Below are positions 19,524-28,592 of a stretch of 32,539 bases of DNA, one piece after another. Position 1 is the stretch's first letter; the number at the start of each line of letters is the position of its first letter. The stretch comes from Bacillota bacterium (GTDB taxonomy: Bacteria > Bacillota > Dethiobacteria > DTU022). The DNA lies in assembly GCA_016874655.1 (NCBI GenBank), contig VGTO01000015.1, forward strand, positions 1 through 32,539, written 5' to 3'. A program made the position numbers and the translations under genes. A model generated the notes under the pieces. That model ran no database searches. It was not told the origin of the DNA and worked only from the letters and a program-made list of their open reading frames with translations.

Positions 19524-19808
19524 TTGTCGCGTTCACTGAAAAAAGGCCCCTATATTGAGGCAAGCTTGATGAAAAAAATTGAGCAGATGAACGATAAGGG
19601 AGAAAAAAAGGTTATTAAAACCTGGTCCCGCCGTTCGACCATCTTTCCCGACATGGTTGGTCATACTATTGCCGTTCATGACGGTCGTCGGCATGTACCT
19701 ATTTATATCAGCGAAGATATGGTCGGGCATAAACTCGGAGAGTTTGCTCCAACCCGAACCTTCAGGGGGCATGGACATCATACCGAGCGCTCTACCTCTT
19801 TGAAGTAG
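19524..19808 (+). CDS. rpsS: 30S ribosomal protein S19
   Basis: A 94-residue S19, located in the 30S head where it contacts S13 and the A-site finger of the 50S. It reads [37 protein letters not shown] and [15 protein letters not shown], all family hallmarks. Start TTG 19524 follows AAAGGGAGGT; no ATG lies near. rplV follows after 22 bases. Confidence 0.98.
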   Translation: MSRSLKKGPYIEASLMKKIEQMNDKGEKKVIKTWSRRSTIFPDMVGHTIAVHDGRRHVPIYISEDMVGHKLGEFAPTRTFRGHGHHTERSTSLK

Positions 19809-19830
19809 GGCTTAAGGAGGCACGATATTA

Positions 19831-20172
19831 ATGGAAGCAAGAGCACAGGTACGCTACGTGCGTCTGGCGCCGCGGAAAGCGAGAGACGTGGTGAATTTAA
19901 TCCGTAACAAGGATGTTGATGAAGCGATCAGCATTTTGCGTTACACTCCGCGCCGCGCCTCGGAAACTGTGGCAAAAGTGGTTAAGTCAGCGGCAGCCAA
20001 TGCCGAGAATAACCTGGAAATGAAACGCAGTCTCTTATATATCGATCAGATTTATGTCGATGAGGGGCCAACCTTGAAGCGCGTTCAGCCGCGGGCCAGG
20101 GGCAGGCGTTTTCTGATTTTAAAACGGACCAGCCATATTACGGTTGTAGTCAAAGAGAGAAAGGGGGTCTAG
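19831..20172 (+). CDS. rplV: 50S ribosomal protein L22
   Basis: A 113-residue L22 whose long beta-hairpin forms part of the exit tunnel constriction. Seen: [19 protein letters not shown], the SAAANAENN turn, and the hairpin segment [18 protein letters not shown], where macrolide-resistance mutations are known. ATG 19831 follows TTAAGGAGG. Only two bases separate it from the rpsC start, so the pair is translationally coupled. Confidence 0.98.
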   Translation: MEARAQVRYVRLAPRKARDVVNLIRNKDVDEAISILRYTPRRASETVAKVVKSAAANAENNLEMKRSLLYIDQIYVDEGPTLKRVQPRARGRRFLILKRTSHITVVVKERKGV

Positions 20173-20174
20173 TT

Positions 20175-20855
20175 GTGGGACAAAAAGTCAGCCCCATCGG
20201 ATTTCGGATTGGTGTAATCCGCGACTGGGATGCTCGTTGGTTTGCCAGTAAGAATTATAAAGATCTGCTGCATGAAGATCTGAAAATCAGAGCTTATCTC
20301 CAGAAGAACCTGGCGATTGCTTCTTTATCGCGGATTGAGATCGAGCGCGCTGCCAATAACTTGCGCATAACCATCCATACGGCTAAGCCGGGTATGGTGA
20401 TCGGCCGCGGCGGCACCGGTGTCGAAAACTTGCGTAAAACGCTTGAGGAAATGACCGGGAAAAAAGTGCACTTAAATATTATTGAAATAAAAAAACCTGA
20501 ACTCGATGCGTTTCTGGTTGCCGAAAGCATTGCCGTACAGCTTGAAAGGCGGATTGCCTTCAGGAGAGCAATGAAACAGGCTGTTTTCCGCACCATGCGT
20601 AATGGAGCAAAGGGGATTAAAATTTCCTGCAGCGGTAGACTGGGTGGTTCTGAGATGGCCCGGAACGAAACTTATAACGAAGGAACCGTGCCGCTGCAGA
20701 CTTTGCGCGCCGATATCGACTACGGTTTTTCAGAAGCGAAAACCACATACGGCAGAATCGGTGTAAAGGTTTGGATTTACAAGGGTGAAATATTGCCTTC
20801 CAAACCGGTCAAAGATCAACCTGCGGAGGAGGTAGAAGCAGATGTTAATGCCTAA
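20175..20855 (+). CDS. rpsC: 30S ribosomal protein S3
   Basis: A 226-residue S3, which shapes the mRNA entry channel and its helicase site with S4 and S5. It begins [21 protein letters not shown]; the KH domain with its GRGG loop ([15 protein letters not shown]) is at about residues 74-90, and the C-terminal domain has [20 protein letters not shown]. Start GTG 20175 uses AAAGGGGG inside the end of rplV. Its last 14 bases overlap the start of rplP. Confidence 0.98.
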   Translation: MGQKVSPIGFRIGVIRDWDARWFASKNYKDLLHEDLKIRAYLQKNLAIASLSRIEIERAANNLRITIHTAKPGMVIGRGGTGVENLRKTLEEMTGKKVHLNIIEIKKPELDAFLVAESIAVQLERRIAFRRAMKQAVFRTMRNGAKGIKISCSGRLGGSEMARNETYNEGTVPLQTLRADIDYGFSEAKTTYGRIGVKVWIYKGEILPSKPVKDQPAEEVEADVNA

Positions 20856-21270
20856 GCGGGTTAAGTTTCGCCGCCAGCATCGCGGCCGGATGAAAGGTAA
20901 AGCGAAGGGCGGCACAGTAGTGCAGTTTGGCGAATTTGGCATGATGGCATTAGAACCTTCATGGATTAGCAGCCAGCAAATCGAGGCAGCCCGGATTGCG
21001 ATGACCAGGTTTATTAAAAGGGGCGGTAAAGTCTGGATTAGAATCTTTCCCGATAAACCGGTAACCGAAAAGCCTGCCGAAACTAGGATGGGTAAAGGTA
21101 AAGGCTCTCCGGAATACTGGGTAGCCGTAGTCAAGCCGGGCCGGATCATGTTTGAACTGGCCGGAGTAGATGAAGGGACCGCCAAAGAAGCCTTGCGTTT
21201 GGCAGCCAACAAGCTGCCGATCAAGACCAAGTTTGTGAAAAGAATTGAAGCGGGTGGTGTATCCGAATGA
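20842..21270 (+). CDS. rplP: 50S ribosomal protein L16
   Basis: A 142-residue L16 close to the A-site tRNA and the peptidyl transferase centre. The start [19 protein letters not shown] matches the family, where MLxPKR is standard, so ATG 20842 (GGAGGAGGT 8 bases upstream) is chosen over ATG 20848. [19 protein letters not shown] is the conserved loop. It overlaps rpsC by 14 bases and rpmC by four. Confidence 0.98.
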   Translation: MLMPKRVKFRRQHRGRMKGKAKGGTVVQFGEFGMMALEPSWISSQQIEAARIAMTRFIKRGGKVWIRIFPDKPVTEKPAETRMGKGKGSPEYWVAVVKPGRIMFELAGVDEGTAKEALRLAANKLPIKTKFVKRIEAGGVSE

Positions 21271-21458
21271 AAATAACAGAAGTTCGTGACCTTAATGAAC
21301 AGGAATTGGAAGAAAAGGCTAAAGCCCTGAAAGAGGAGCTTTTCAACCTGCGCTTCCAGGAAGCCACCGGTCAGTTGGAAAATGTAATGCGTATTAAAGA
21401 GGTTCGCCGCGGTATTGCCCGGGTAAAAACTGTGCTCAGGGAACGGGCCCTTAGCTGA
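21267..21458 (+). CDS. rpmC: 50S ribosomal protein L29
   Basis: A 63-residue, mostly helical L29 at the tunnel exit beside L23. Family features: [38 protein letters not shown], here given as two parts of one stretch: an N-terminal helix ([19 protein letters not shown]) and then [20 protein letters not shown]. The ATG overlaps the rplP stop (ATGA). rpsQ follows after 28 bases. Confidence 0.97.
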   Translation: MKITEVRDLNEQELEEKAKALKEELFNLRFQEATGQLENVMRIKEVRRGIARVKTVLRERALS

Positions 21459-21486
21459 ACCTGATGATGAAGGGAGGCCCAACGGT

Positions 21487-21744
21487 TTGGAAACTGTAAA
21501 AGGTAAAGTTAGGAGCGGCCGGGTGGTCAGCGACAAGATGGATAAAACCAGGGTGGTTCTGATCGAAAGGACAACCAAACATCCACTCTATGGCAAGATC
21601 ATCCGCCGGTCAAAGAAGTATAAATTCCATGACGAAAACAATGAATCCCGAGTTGGGGATGTCGTAAAAATCATGGAAACCAGGCCGCTAAGCAAGGATA
21701 AAAGGTGGCGCCTGGTGGAGATTGTTCAGCGGTCGCAGCTGTAG
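21487..21744 (+). CDS. rpsQ: 30S ribosomal protein S17
   Basis: An 85-residue OB-fold S17 that binds 16S rRNA early in assembly. Conserved: [39 protein letters not shown], and [20 protein letters not shown]. Start TTG 21487 follows AAGGGAGG. It lies between rpmC and rplN as in nearly all bacteria; the 50-base gap to rplN carries the rplN ribosome site. Confidence 0.98.
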   Translation: METVKGKVRSGRVVSDKMDKTRVVLIERTTKHPLYGKIIRRSKKYKFHDENNESRVGDVVKIMETRPLSKDKRWRLVEIVQRSQL

Positions 21745-21794
21745 ATTCTCTTTCCGGATAGCCTGCCGGATGGGGAATGAAAGGAGAGGCAAAG

Positions 21795-22163
21795 ATGATT
21801 CAAAGCGAGACAATCTTAAATGTAGCTGACAACTCGGGAGCCAAGAAGATTCTGTGTATCAGAGTCTTAGGCGGATCGAAGCGCAAATCAGGCCACATTG
21901 GCGATCTGATTGTTGCTTCGGTTAAAGAAGCTACCCCGGGTGGAGTTGTAAAAAAAGGAGAAGTGGTCAGAGCTGTTATCGTGCGCACAAAGAGCCAGCT
22001 TAACCGCAAAGATGGCTCGCACATCCACTTCGACGATAATGCGGCAGTGATCATCAATGAACAGAATAATCCGCGCGGGACCCGTATCTTCGGTCCTGTA
22101 GCCCGTGAGCTGAGGGAAAAAGAATTTATGAAAATCGTCTCTCTTGCTCCGGAAGTGATTTAG
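21795..22163 (+). CDS. rplN: 50S ribosomal protein L14
   Basis: A 122-residue L14 at the subunit interface, contacting L19 and the silencing factor RsfS in other species. It begins [19 protein letters not shown] and has the classic [19 protein letters not shown] and [17 protein letters not shown] segments. ATG 21795 follows AAAGGAGAGG; an ATG at 21777 is before that ribosome site and is rejected. rplX follows 29 bases later. Confidence 0.98.
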   Translation: MIQSETILNVADNSGAKKILCIRVLGGSKRKSGHIGDLIVASVKEATPGGVVKKGEVVRAVIVRTKSQLNRKDGSHIHFDDNAAVIINEQNNPRGTRIFGPVARELREKEFMKIVSLAPEVI

Positions 22164-22192
22164 AGGTTCATTTTGGAGGTGGCAAAGAACCG

Positions 22193-22522
22193 GTGGAAGT
22201 GAAAAAAATGTCTGTACGCCGGGGAGACAAGGTTTTAGTACTCTCCGGGAAAGATAAAGGTAAAAAAGGCAAGGTGATCGCTACTTTTCCCCGTTTAGGC
22301 AGGGTTAAGGTGGAAGGTATTAATATGATGAAAAAGCATGCCAAGCCAACCCGCAAGGTCCCACAGGGTGGTATTAGGGAGATGGAAGCAGCTTTTCCGG
22401 CATCAAAGGTGATGGTAGTCTGCCCGGCTTGCAGCAAACCGTCACGGATAGCCAAGAAAGTTCTTCCTGATGAAAGCCGGGTTCGCATCTGTCGGAAGTG
22501 CGGCGAATCGCTGGATAAGTAA
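22193..22522 (+). CDS. rplX: 50S ribosomal protein L24
   Basis: A 109-residue L24, an assembly initiator. The KOW motif is at the N terminus ([20 protein letters not shown]), followed by [10 protein letters not shown]. The C-terminal part carries two CXXC pairs (C77/C80, C100/C103), a zinc-ribbon-like feature common in Firmicutes L24. Start GTG 22193 is 12 bases after GGAGGT (22175-22180); ATG 22208 is further and would lose residues before the KOW motif. Confidence 0.96.
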   Translation: MEVKKMSVRRGDKVLVLSGKDKGKKGKVIATFPRLGRVKVEGINMMKKHAKPTRKVPQGGIREMEAAFPASKVMVVCPACSKPSRIAKKVLPDESRVRICRKCGESLDK

Positions 22523-22542
22523 GGAGGGTTAAAGCAAAGAAG

Positions 22543-23085
22543 ATGTCACGAATGAAACTGAAATATCTTGAAGAAGTAAGACCCGCCCTTGTCAAGCGGT
22601 TTGCCTACAAGAGTATTTTGCAGGCTCCGCGCCTCGAGAAAGTTGTCATTAATATGGGGCTGGGCGAGGGAAAAGAAAACCCGAAAATACTGGATGCAGC
22701 GGTAAAAGACCTTTCGATTATAGCCGGACAGAAACCGGTTATAACCAGGGCCCGCCGCTCGGTAGCCAGTTTTAAGGTTCGCGAAGGGATGCCAATTGGC
22801 TGCAAGCTGACCCTGCGCGGGATTAGGATGTATGACTTTCTGGACAAATTTTTTAATATTGCTTTGCCCAGAGTCAGAGATTTTCGGGGTATATCGCCCC
22901 ACTCGTTTGACGGCCGTGGTAACTTTACTATCGGCATTAAGGAACAGTTGATTTTTCCCGAAATTGAATACAGTCAAGTGGAAAAAGTTCTCGGCATGGA
23001 CATCACGATTGTGACCACCGCCAGAACTGATGAAGAAGCCCGCGAACTTCTGACCCAGATGGGGTTGCCCTTTAAAACGGCTTAA
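22543..23085 (+). CDS. rplE: 50S ribosomal protein L5
   Basis: A 180-residue L5 that binds 5S rRNA and touches P-site tRNA. Conserved: [48 protein letters not shown], and the C-terminal [23 protein letters not shown] 22543 follows AAGGAGGG. In enterobacteria the start of this gene is the S8 operator; I could not recognise one here. rpsZ follows after 35 bases. Confidence 0.98.
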   Translation: MSRMKLKYLEEVRPALVKRFAYKSILQAPRLEKVVINMGLGEGKENPKILDAAVKDLSIIAGQKPVITRARRSVASFKVREGMPIGCKLTLRGIRMYDFLDKFFNIALPRVRDFRGISPHSFDGRGNFTIGIKEQLIFPEIEYSQVEKVLGMDITIVTTARTDEEARELLTQMGLPFKTA

Positions 23086-23120
23086 GCAGAAGCAATCGCG
23101 CAAGTTTAAGGAGGGAAAGG

Positions 23121-23306
23121 ATGGCCAAGAAATCGTTAATTGCCAAGGCCAAGAGAGAGGCAAAATTCTCAGTCCGCCATTATAATCGCTGCCATATCTG
23201 CGGCCGACCGAGGGCTTATTTACGCAAATTCGGCCTGTGCCGCCTTTGCTTTCGTCAACTGGCCAACGAGGGTAAAATACCTGGAATTAAAAAAGCCAGC
23301 TGGTAG
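23121..23306 (+). CDS. rpsZ: 30S ribosomal protein S14, zinc-binding type Z
   Basis: A 61-residue short S14 with the zinc ligands C24, C27, C40 and C43 ([10 protein letters not shown] and GLCRLCFR). The short zinc form is usual in Gram-positives and is replaced by a cysteine-free paralogue under zinc limitation in some. ATG 23121 follows TTTAAGGAGGG. It sits between rplE and rpsH as expected. Often labelled rpsN. Confidence 0.98.
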   Translation: MAKKSLIAKAKREAKFSVRHYNRCHICGRPRAYLRKFGLCRLCFRQLANEGKIPGIKKASW

Positions 23307-23335
23307 GATGATGAAAGAACGAGAGGAGGTTGTGA

Positions 23336-23737
23336 TTGCCAATGATGACAGATCCGATTGCCGATATGCTGACTAGAGTGCGTAATGCTAACGTCGTCAA
23401 GCATAAATCAGTTGAAATCCCTGCTTCGAACGTCAAACGTTCAATCGCGGCGATCATGAAGCAGGAAGGGTTCATTAAGGATTACGAGCTGATCAAAGAT
23501 AACAAGCAGGGGGTTCTACGCCTGCACCTAAAATACGGGCCAAACCAGGAAAGAATTATCAGCGGTCTGAAGCGGATCAGCAAACCCGGCTTACGGGTGT
23601 ACGTAAAGAAGGATGAATTGCCTAAGGTTCTTGGAGGTTTGGGAATTGCTGTTATCTCGACTTCGCAGGGGCTGATGAGTGATCGCCAGGCCCGTGAAAC
23701 GGGCAGAGGCGGAGAAGTTTTGTGCTATATTTGGTAG
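23336..23737 (+). CDS. rpsH: 30S ribosomal protein S8
   Basis: A 133-residue S8, which binds the central domain of 16S rRNA. It shows [53 protein letters not shown] (two adjoining conserved blocks: [11 protein letters not shown] and [17 protein letters not shown]), and ends [10 protein letters not shown]. Start is uncertain: TTG 23336 is 6 bases after AGGAGGT, whereas ATG 23342 or 23345 would be closer to the family start but 12 to 15 bases away. I keep TTG for its spacing. Confidence 0.96.
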   Translation: MPMMTDPIADMLTRVRNANVVKHKSVEIPASNVKRSIAAIMKQEGFIKDYELIKDNKQGVLRLHLKYGPNQERIISGLKRISKPGLRVYVKKDELPKVLGGLGIAVISTSQGLMSDRQARETGRGGEVLCYIW

Positions 23738-23757
23738 CATAGCGAGGAGGTTTACCG

Positions 23758-24294
23758 ATGTCTCGAACCGGTAGAAAACCGGTCAACCTGCCTGACAAAG
23801 TCGATGTGCAGATTGACGGTTATAATATCACGGTTAAAGGCCCTAAGGGGCAACTTTCGCGGGAATTACCGCGAGAAATGATCATCGAACGGGAAGATAG
23901 CCAGATACTGGTAAAAAGACCAACTGACAGTCCCCAGCACCGGTCACTGCACGGTTTGACCCGCACTCTGATCGACAATATGGTCATCGGCGTTACCGAA
24001 GGGTACAGCCGCAACCTTGAATTGGTCGGAGTCGGTTATAAAGCAGCCTTGCAGGGTAAGAAACTGGTACTCAATGTCGGTTATTCTCACCCGGTGGAAT
24101 TTGATCCCGGAATCGATATGGAGATCGAAGTGCCCAGCCCGACCAAAATTGTGGTCAGGGGAATTGACAAACAGAAAGTGGGAAATCTTGCTGCGGTGAT
24201 TCGCAGAACCTTCCCGCCGGAACCCTACAAGGGCAAGGGTGTTCGCTACGAAGGCGAAAAAGTTCGCCAAAAGGTCGGTAAAGCCGGCAAATAA
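23758..24294 (+). CDS. rplF: 50S ribosomal protein L6
   Basis: A 178-residue L6 near the sarcin-ricin loop and factor-binding site. Two similar alpha/beta domains are seen: the first starts [19 protein letters not shown] and the second runs from about residue 83 ([19 protein letters not shown]) to [19 protein letters not shown], the signature near the C terminus. ATG 23758 follows GAGGAGGT. rplR follows after 21 bases. Confidence 0.98.
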   Translation: MSRTGRKPVNLPDKVDVQIDGYNITVKGPKGQLSRELPREMIIEREDSQILVKRPTDSPQHRSLHGLTRTLIDNMVIGVTEGYSRNLELVGVGYKAALQGKKLVLNVGYSHPVEFDPGIDMEIEVPSPTKIVVRGIDKQKVGNLAAVIRRTFPPEPYKGKGVRYEGEKVRQKVGKAGK

Positions 24295-24315
24295 GTTGTT
24301 TGGAGGTGTACACAA

Positions 24316-24684
24316 TTGCAGAAGGCAAATTTTCGTTTTATCAGCCGGAAAAAGCGTCAGCAACGGGTGCGCAATAAGATTAGCGGCACTGCGGAACGCC
24401 CTCGGCTTAATGTTTTCCGTAGCAGCAAACATATTTATGCCCAGTTGATTGATGATCAATCTGGAAACACCCTGGCTGCCGCCTCCAGCCTTGATCCGAC
24501 ACAGCGTGCTGACTCTCCCAATGGGGGTAATAAGAAAGCCGCAAGAAATGTTGGGGCTCTCCTGGCCCGTCGCGCAGTCGACAAGGGAATCAAAGAGGTT
24601 GTCTTTGACCGTGGTGGCTACCTTTATCATGGCCGGGTCAAAGAACTGGCAGAAGGAGCCCGCGAGAACGGGTTAATCTTTTAG
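24316..24684 (+). CDS. rplR: 50S ribosomal protein L18
   Basis: A 122-residue L18, the 5S rRNA-binding protein that works with L5. The basic N terminus ([17 protein letters not shown]) leads into [20 protein letters not shown] and ends with the family hallmark [20 protein letters not shown]. Start TTG 24316 follows TTTGGAGGTG. rpsE begins nine bases after its stop. Confidence 0.98.
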   Translation: MQKANFRFISRKKRQQRVRNKISGTAERPRLNVFRSSKHIYAQLIDDQSGNTLAAASSLDPTQRADSPNGGNKKAARNVGALLARRAVDKGIKEVVFDRGGYLYHGRVKELAEGARENGLIF

Positions 24685-24693
24685 AAAGGGGGA

Positions 24694-25200
24694 ATGGCAA
24701 GGGTGTCAAAGATTGAACCATCACAGGAGTTAGTTGAAAAAGTTGTGCAGGTTAACCGTGTAGCCAAGGTTGTCAAAGGTGGACGCCGTTTCAGCTTTAA
24801 CGCTCTCGTTGTTGTTGGCGATCACAATGGCGTCGTTGGCTCCGGCATGGGCAAAGCCGGTGAAGTACCGGAAGCAATTCGTAAAGGGATTGAAGAAGCG
24901 AAGAAAAACCTGATTCGCGTTCCCATGGCCGGGACGACCATTACCCATCCGATAATTGGCCGTTTTGGAGCAGGCCGGGTTATGCTTAAACCTGCTTCAG
25001 AGGGGACCGGTGTAATCGCCGGTGGTCCGGTGCGTGCCGTACTGGAACTGGCTGGAGTCAGGGATATCCTAACCAAGTCTCTCGGCTCATCAAACGCAAT
25101 CAATATCGTCGGAGCAACAATTGAAGGTTTGAAATCGCTAAAAAGGGCAGAAGAAGTAAGCGCGGTGCGCGGTGTTGAAATTGAGAAGCTGCTCGGTTAA
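24694..25200 (+). CDS. rpsE: 30S ribosomal protein S5
   Basis: A 168-residue S5, important for decoding accuracy and mRNA entry. The N-terminal dsRBD-like domain contains [20 protein letters not shown], including the loop where spectinomycin resistance arises, and the second domain [19 protein letters not shown]. The start is uncertain: ATG 24694 is almost on top of AAAGGGGG (24685-24692), while GTG 24703 has 10-base spacing and gives MSKIEPSQ, closer to B. subtilis. The coordinates use the ATG. Confidence 0.97.
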   Translation: MARVSKIEPSQELVEKVVQVNRVAKVVKGGRRFSFNALVVVGDHNGVVGSGMGKAGEVPEAIRKGIEEAKKNLIRVPMAGTTITHPIIGRFGAGRVMLKPASEGTGVIAGGPVRAVLELAGVRDILTKSLGSSNAINIVGATIEGLKSLKRAEEVSAVRGVEIEKLLG

Positions 25201-25214
25201 GGAGAATTAGAACT

Positions 25215-25400
25215 ATGGCAAAGAAACTATCAATCACCCTTGTCCGCAGTCCGCTGGCTTGCAAACCAAGTCACCGCCGGACAGTTAGGGCTCTGGGTTT
25301 AAAGAAGATCGGCCAAACAGTAATTCACGAAGCTACGGATCCGATCAAGGGCATGGCCAGGACTATAAATTATCTGGTAACGATTGAGGAAAGCAAGTAA
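25215..25400 (+). CDS. rpmD: 50S ribosomal protein L30
   Basis: A 61-residue L30 of the short bacterial type. Conserved: ITLVRSPLACKPSHRRTVRALGLKKI (as ITLVRSPLACKPSHRRT then VRALGLKKIGQTV) and a short MARTINYLV end. ATG 25215 follows TTAAGGAGAA. It lies between rpsE and rplO, its standard position; rplO starts 32 bases later. Confidence 0.97.
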   Translation: MAKKLSITLVRSPLACKPSHRRTVRALGLKKIGQTVIHEATDPIKGMARTINYLVTIEESK

Positions 25401-25432
25401 TATGAAAAGTGGCATTATGGGAGGTGTAACCG

Positions 25433-25873
25433 ATGCGTTTACACGAATTAAGGCCTCCTAAGGGAGCCAGTAAAGCGGCTAAGCGTAAAGGAAGAGGAAT
25501 GGCTTCGGGGCTGGGTAAAACAGCCGGCCGTGGTCAGAAAGGGCAGAAATCACGGACTGGTTCAGGCATTCGCCGCGGTTTTGAAGGTGGACAGATGCCT
25601 TATTTCCAGCGCCTGCCGAAGCGCGGATTTACTAATATATTTAAACAGAAATGGAATATTGTCAATGTCAGCGATCTGGCTAGTTTTGATCAGGGTACTG
25701 TTATTACCCAGGAAATGCTTCATGAAGCAGGCTTGATCAGAAATTTAAGAGATCCGTTAAAAGTATTGGGTAACGGTGAGTTGGATCGCAAACTGGAAAT
25801 CCGGGCTAACCGTTTCAGCAAGCAGGCCCTGGAAAAAATTGAAGCAGCCGGTGGGAAGGCAGAGGTGATCTAA
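25433..25873 (+). CDS. rplO: 50S ribosomal protein L15
   Basis: A 146-residue L15, a late-assembly protein. It begins [20 protein letters not shown], followed by the glycine-rich [20 protein letters not shown] and [20 protein letters not shown] motifs typical of the family, and ends with an alpha/beta domain ([11 protein letters not shown]). ATG 25433 follows GGGAGGTG. Its stop is one base before the secY start, so secY translation is probably coupled. Confidence 0.98.
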   Translation: MRLHELRPPKGASKAAKRKGRGMASGLGKTAGRGQKGQKSRTGSGIRRGFEGGQMPYFQRLPKRGFTNIFKQKWNIVNVSDLASFDQGTVITQEMLHEAGLIRNLRDPLKVLGNGELDRKLEIRANRFSKQALEKIEAAGGKAEVI

Positions 25874-25874
25874 G

Positions 25875-27131
25875 TTGCTGGAAACAGTACGCACTGCATG
25901 GCGCATTAAAGAACTAAGACAGCGTATCCTTTTTACCCTGGCCATGTTCGTGGTTTTCCGGGTCGGTTCGGCGATTCCTGTTCCTGGAGTTGATGCGTCA
26001 CGTCTGGCTGAGTTTTTCCAGTCGGATTCGATTTTCGGTTTTGTTAACATTATCGGTGGTGGAAACCTGGAAAACTTCACTATTTTTGCATTGGGGATCA
26101 TGCCGTACATTAACGCTTCGATTATTATGAACCTATTGACAATCGTTATCCCCAAACTGAAAGAGTGGAGCCAGGAAGGGCCGGAAGGCCGCAAGAAAAT
26201 TTCGCAGATCACTCGTTATGGAACTGTTGTAATTGCGGTGATCCAGGCACTTGGTCTATCAACATTAATTGCCGGAGATGCAGTAGTGGACAGAACAGTT
26301 CTGTCCTATATAACGATTATTATCTCCATGACTGCCGGAACCTCTTTCCTGATGTGGATGGGTGAGTTGATTACCGAAAAGGGGATCGGCAATGGTATCT
26401 CGCTGATCATCTTTGCCGGGATCGTAGCCGGTTTCCCGATAGGAGTGGCGTTGGCAGCCGAACAGCTGCGCATCGGTCAGATCAATTTGCTGGTCGTTGG
26501 GATTGTCATCCTGGTGCTCTTAGGTCTTATTGTGGGGATTATCGGTCTCGACCAGGGGCAGCGCCGGATTAATGTGCAGTATAGCAAACGCGTGGTAGGC
26601 CGTAAGATGTACGGTGGTCAGGCAACACATATTCCAATGAAAGTTAACCAGGCTGGTGTTATCCCGGTGATTTTCGCTTCGGTGCTGTTAAGTTTTCCGC
26701 AGACCCTGGTTAGTTTTATTCAGCATCCGATTGCGCAAAGTTTCGCTGACATGCTCAGATGGGGCAGCACTCTGAACCTGGTTTTATATATTATCCTGAT
26801 AGTGCTTTTTACTTATTTTTACACTGCAGTTCAGTTTGACCCCTTCCAGGTGGCCAGCAACATCAAGAAATACGGTGGTTTTATTCCGGGCTTGCGTCCG
26901 GGACGTCCGACTGCCGAGTACCTGGCCCGGGTTACTTCGCGATTGACAACTGCCGGCGCTTTTTCATTAGCCTTTATCGCGGTTTTCCCGATCATCATGG
27001 AAAGGTTAACCGGCATGAGCATCGTTTTCGGTGGGACCGGTTTGATTATCGTGGTCGGTGTGGTTCTTGAGACTTTCAAACAGATCGAGAGCCATATGCT
27101 GATGCGCAGTTATCGTGGTTTTATGAAATAG
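25875..27131 (+). CDS. secY: Preprotein translocase subunit SecY
   Basis: A 418-residue polytopic membrane protein, the channel of the Sec translocon. About ten hydrophobic spans are visible, the first near residues 18-38 (FTLAMFVVFRVGSAIPVPGV). The conserved MPYINASIIMNLL, the GNGISLIIFAGIV segment, and the cytoplasmic loop RRINVQYSKRVVGRKMYGG are present. Start TTG 25875 uses AGAGGTGAT within the end of rplO. SecE is at 591. adk, which usually follows secY, is absent; map begins nine bases after the stop. Confidence 0.98.
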   Translation: MLETVRTAWRIKELRQRILFTLAMFVVFRVGSAIPVPGVDASRLAEFFQSDSIFGFVNIIGGGNLENFTIFALGIMPYINASIIMNLLTIVIPKLKEWSQEGPEGRKKISQITRYGTVVIAVIQALGLSTLIAGDAVVDRTVLSYITIIISMTAGTSFLMWMGELITEKGIGNGISLIIFAGIVAGFPIGVALAAEQLRIGQINLLVVGIVILVLLGLIVGIIGLDQGQRRINVQYSKRVVGRKMYGGQATHIPMKVNQAGVIPVIFASVLLSFPQTLVSFIQHPIAQSFADMLRWGSTLNLVLYIILIVLFTYFYTAVQFDPFQVASNIKKYGGFIPGLRPGRPTAEYLARVTSRLTTAGAFSLAFIAVFPIIMERLTGMSIVFGGTGLIIVVGVVLETFKQIESHMLMRSYRGFMK

Positions 27132-27140
27132 AGCGTAATT

Positions 27141-27896
27141 ATGATTAAGTTAAAATCGAAACGGGAGATCAATTTGATGCGGGAGCCAGGCCAGATTGTG
27201 GCTTCGGTGCTGACAGAACTCGAAAATGCGATTAAAGTAGGCATTACCACCGCAATGCTTGATAAGATCGCAGAAAAAGAGATCCGCAGGCACAAAGCAG
27301 AACCGGCTTTCCTCGGTTATCATAATTTCCCGGCATCGATTTGCACCTCCGTCAATGATCAGGTGGTGCATGGTATACCCGGGTTGCGTCGACTTGAAGA
27401 GGGCGATATAATCAGCATTGACGTCGGTGTTTGTCTTAGAGGCTATTATAGCGATGCTGCCGCTACTTTTCCGGTTGGCGAAATAGATCAAAAAGCCCGG
27501 AAATTGATAGATGTAACCAGAACCTCTTTGCAGAAGGCAATCGAGGCGATGCACTCCGGTGCCAGGCTTACCGACATCTCTCATGCGGTTCAGGCTTACG
27601 TGGAGAAGAACTCTTTTGCAGTAGTTCGAAACTACGTCGGCCATGGGATCGGCCAGGAGATGCACGAAGAGCCGCAGGTGCCGAATTTCGGACTGCCGGG
27701 ACGCGGCCCCGTGTTGCAGCCCGGGATAGTGCTAGCGATCGAGCCGATGGTTAACTTCGGAACCTGGGAAGTACGGGTGCTGGAAGATCAGTGGACAGTT
27801 GTAACTGCCGATGGTAGCCTTTCCGCTCATTTTGAGCATACGGTGGCTCTTGGTGAAAACGGACCTGAAATACTGACATCTTCCAACCTTGGTTAA
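27141..27896 (+). CDS. map: Methionine aminopeptidase, type I
   Basis: A 251-residue type I enzyme that removes the initiator Met from nascent proteins in the cytosol. All five metal ligands are present: D94 (ISIDVGV), D105 (YYSDAAATF), H168 (VGHGIGQ), E201 (IEPM) and E232 (FEHTV), plus substrate-contacting H77. No extra N-terminal zinc domain. ATG 27141 lacks a good ribosome site (only TAGAG nearby), so translation may be coupled to secY termination nine bases upstream. It follows secY directly, with no adk. Confidence 0.97.
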   Translation: MIKLKSKREINLMREPGQIVASVLTELENAIKVGITTAMLDKIAEKEIRRHKAEPAFLGYHNFPASICTSVNDQVVHGIPGLRRLEEGDIISIDVGVCLRGYYSDAAATFPVGEIDQKARKLIDVTRTSLQKAIEAMHSGARLTDISHAVQAYVEKNSFAVVRNYVGHGIGQEMHEEPQVPNFGLPGRGPVLQPGIVLAIEPMVNFGTWEVRVLEDQWTVVTADGSLSAHFEHTVALGENGPEILTSSNLG

Positions 27897-27908
27897 GGGG
27901 GCAAAGCA

Positions 27909-28196
27909 GTGGTTGAGCTAAAACCGGGGCAGCTTGTCCGTTCTCTGGCCGGCCGGGACAAAGGTAAACACTACCTGGTTCTGCAGGAGATCAATCAAAG
28001 GACCGTTCTCCTGGTTGATGGATACAGTAGACCCTTGGCCAAACCGAAGAAGAAGAATAAGGCTCACCTACAGCACTATGATCGCAGAGCCGATCTGGGA
28101 GAGCCCGACGGAACGGATAAACTATGTGACAGTCGGTTAATCCGCCTGATCAAAGAGTTGGCTCCGGTTGAAGGAACTCCCAACGAGGAGGTTTAA
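27909..28196 (+). CDS. KOW-domain RNA-binding protein (L14e-like)
   Basis: A 95-residue protein with an N-terminal KOW motif (LKPGQLVRSLAGRDKGKHYLV) and a basic patch at about residues 43-51 (RPLAKPKKKNK). It resembles the L14e/L6e-like small proteins between map and infA in Firmicutes (B. subtilis YbzG is the positional match). The function is not established; ribosome or rRNA binding is inferred from motif and context. GTG 27909 has AAGGGGG with 7-base spacing. infA starts six bases after the stop. Confidence 0.85.
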   Translation: MVELKPGQLVRSLAGRDKGKHYLVLQEINQRTVLLVDGYSRPLAKPKKKNKAHLQHYDRRADLGEPDGTDKLCDSRLIRLIKELAPVEGTPNEEV

Positions 28197-28202
28197 GGTG
28201 AA

Positions 28203-28424
28203 ATGAGCAAGAAAAAAGATGTCGTAGAAGTTGAAGGCATGGTTGTAGAACCGCTACCGAATGCCATGTTCAGGGTTGAACTGAAAAATGGTCATCGGGT
28301 TTTAGCACATGTATCGGGAAAAATAAGGATGAATTTTATCCGCATATTACCTGGTGACCGTGTTCTGGTAGAATTATCGCCTTACGATTTAACTCGGGGG
28401 CGCATTACCTATCGTTACAAGTAA
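28203..28424 (+). CDS. infA: Translation initiation factor IF-1
   Basis: A 73-residue OB-fold IF-1, which occupies the 30S A site during initiation. Family features: [38 protein letters not shown] and [23 protein letters not shown] 28203 uses GAGGAGG located in the end of the preceding gene (11-base spacing). The next gene, rpmJ, starts 15 bases on. Confidence 0.98.
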   Translation: MSKKKDVVEVEGMVVEPLPNAMFRVELKNGHRVLAHVSGKIRMNFIRILPGDRVLVELSPYDLTRGRITYRYK

Positions 28425-28439
28425 GGAGGCTGAACAGTT

Positions 28440-28553
28440 GTGAAGGTGAGGCCCTCAGTAAAAAAAATGTGTGAGAAGTGTAAAATTATCCGGCGTAAAG
28501 GCAGGGTAGTAATTATCTGTCAGAACCCGAAGCATAAGCAACGCCAGGGTTAA
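28440..28553 (+). CDS. rpmJ: 50S ribosomal protein L36
   Basis: A 37-residue L36, the smallest r-protein, with the zinc ribbon C11, C14, C27 and H32 ([11 protein letters not shown] and ICQNPKHKQ). The start is GTG 28440, giving [17 protein letters not shown] lies 8 to 10 bases upstream. Length and position between infA and rpsM are those of the family. This is the cysteine-containing C+ form. Confidence 0.97.
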   Translation: MKVRPSVKKMCEKCKIIRRKGRVVIICQNPKHKQRQG

Positions 28554-28592
28554 TGCCGGGGAGGGTATTAAATTTAAGGAGGTGTTACTCGA

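Noticed and set aside
20730-21578. Minus-strand ORF of 282 codons opposite rpsC-rplP-rpmC-rpsQ
   Set aside because: It lies antisense to four certain r-protein genes, has no recognisable domain or ribosome site, and is a mirror of their codon bias.
23944-24630. Minus-strand ORF of 228 codons opposite rplF and rplR
   Set aside because: Antisense to conserved genes with no family resemblance; shadow ORF.
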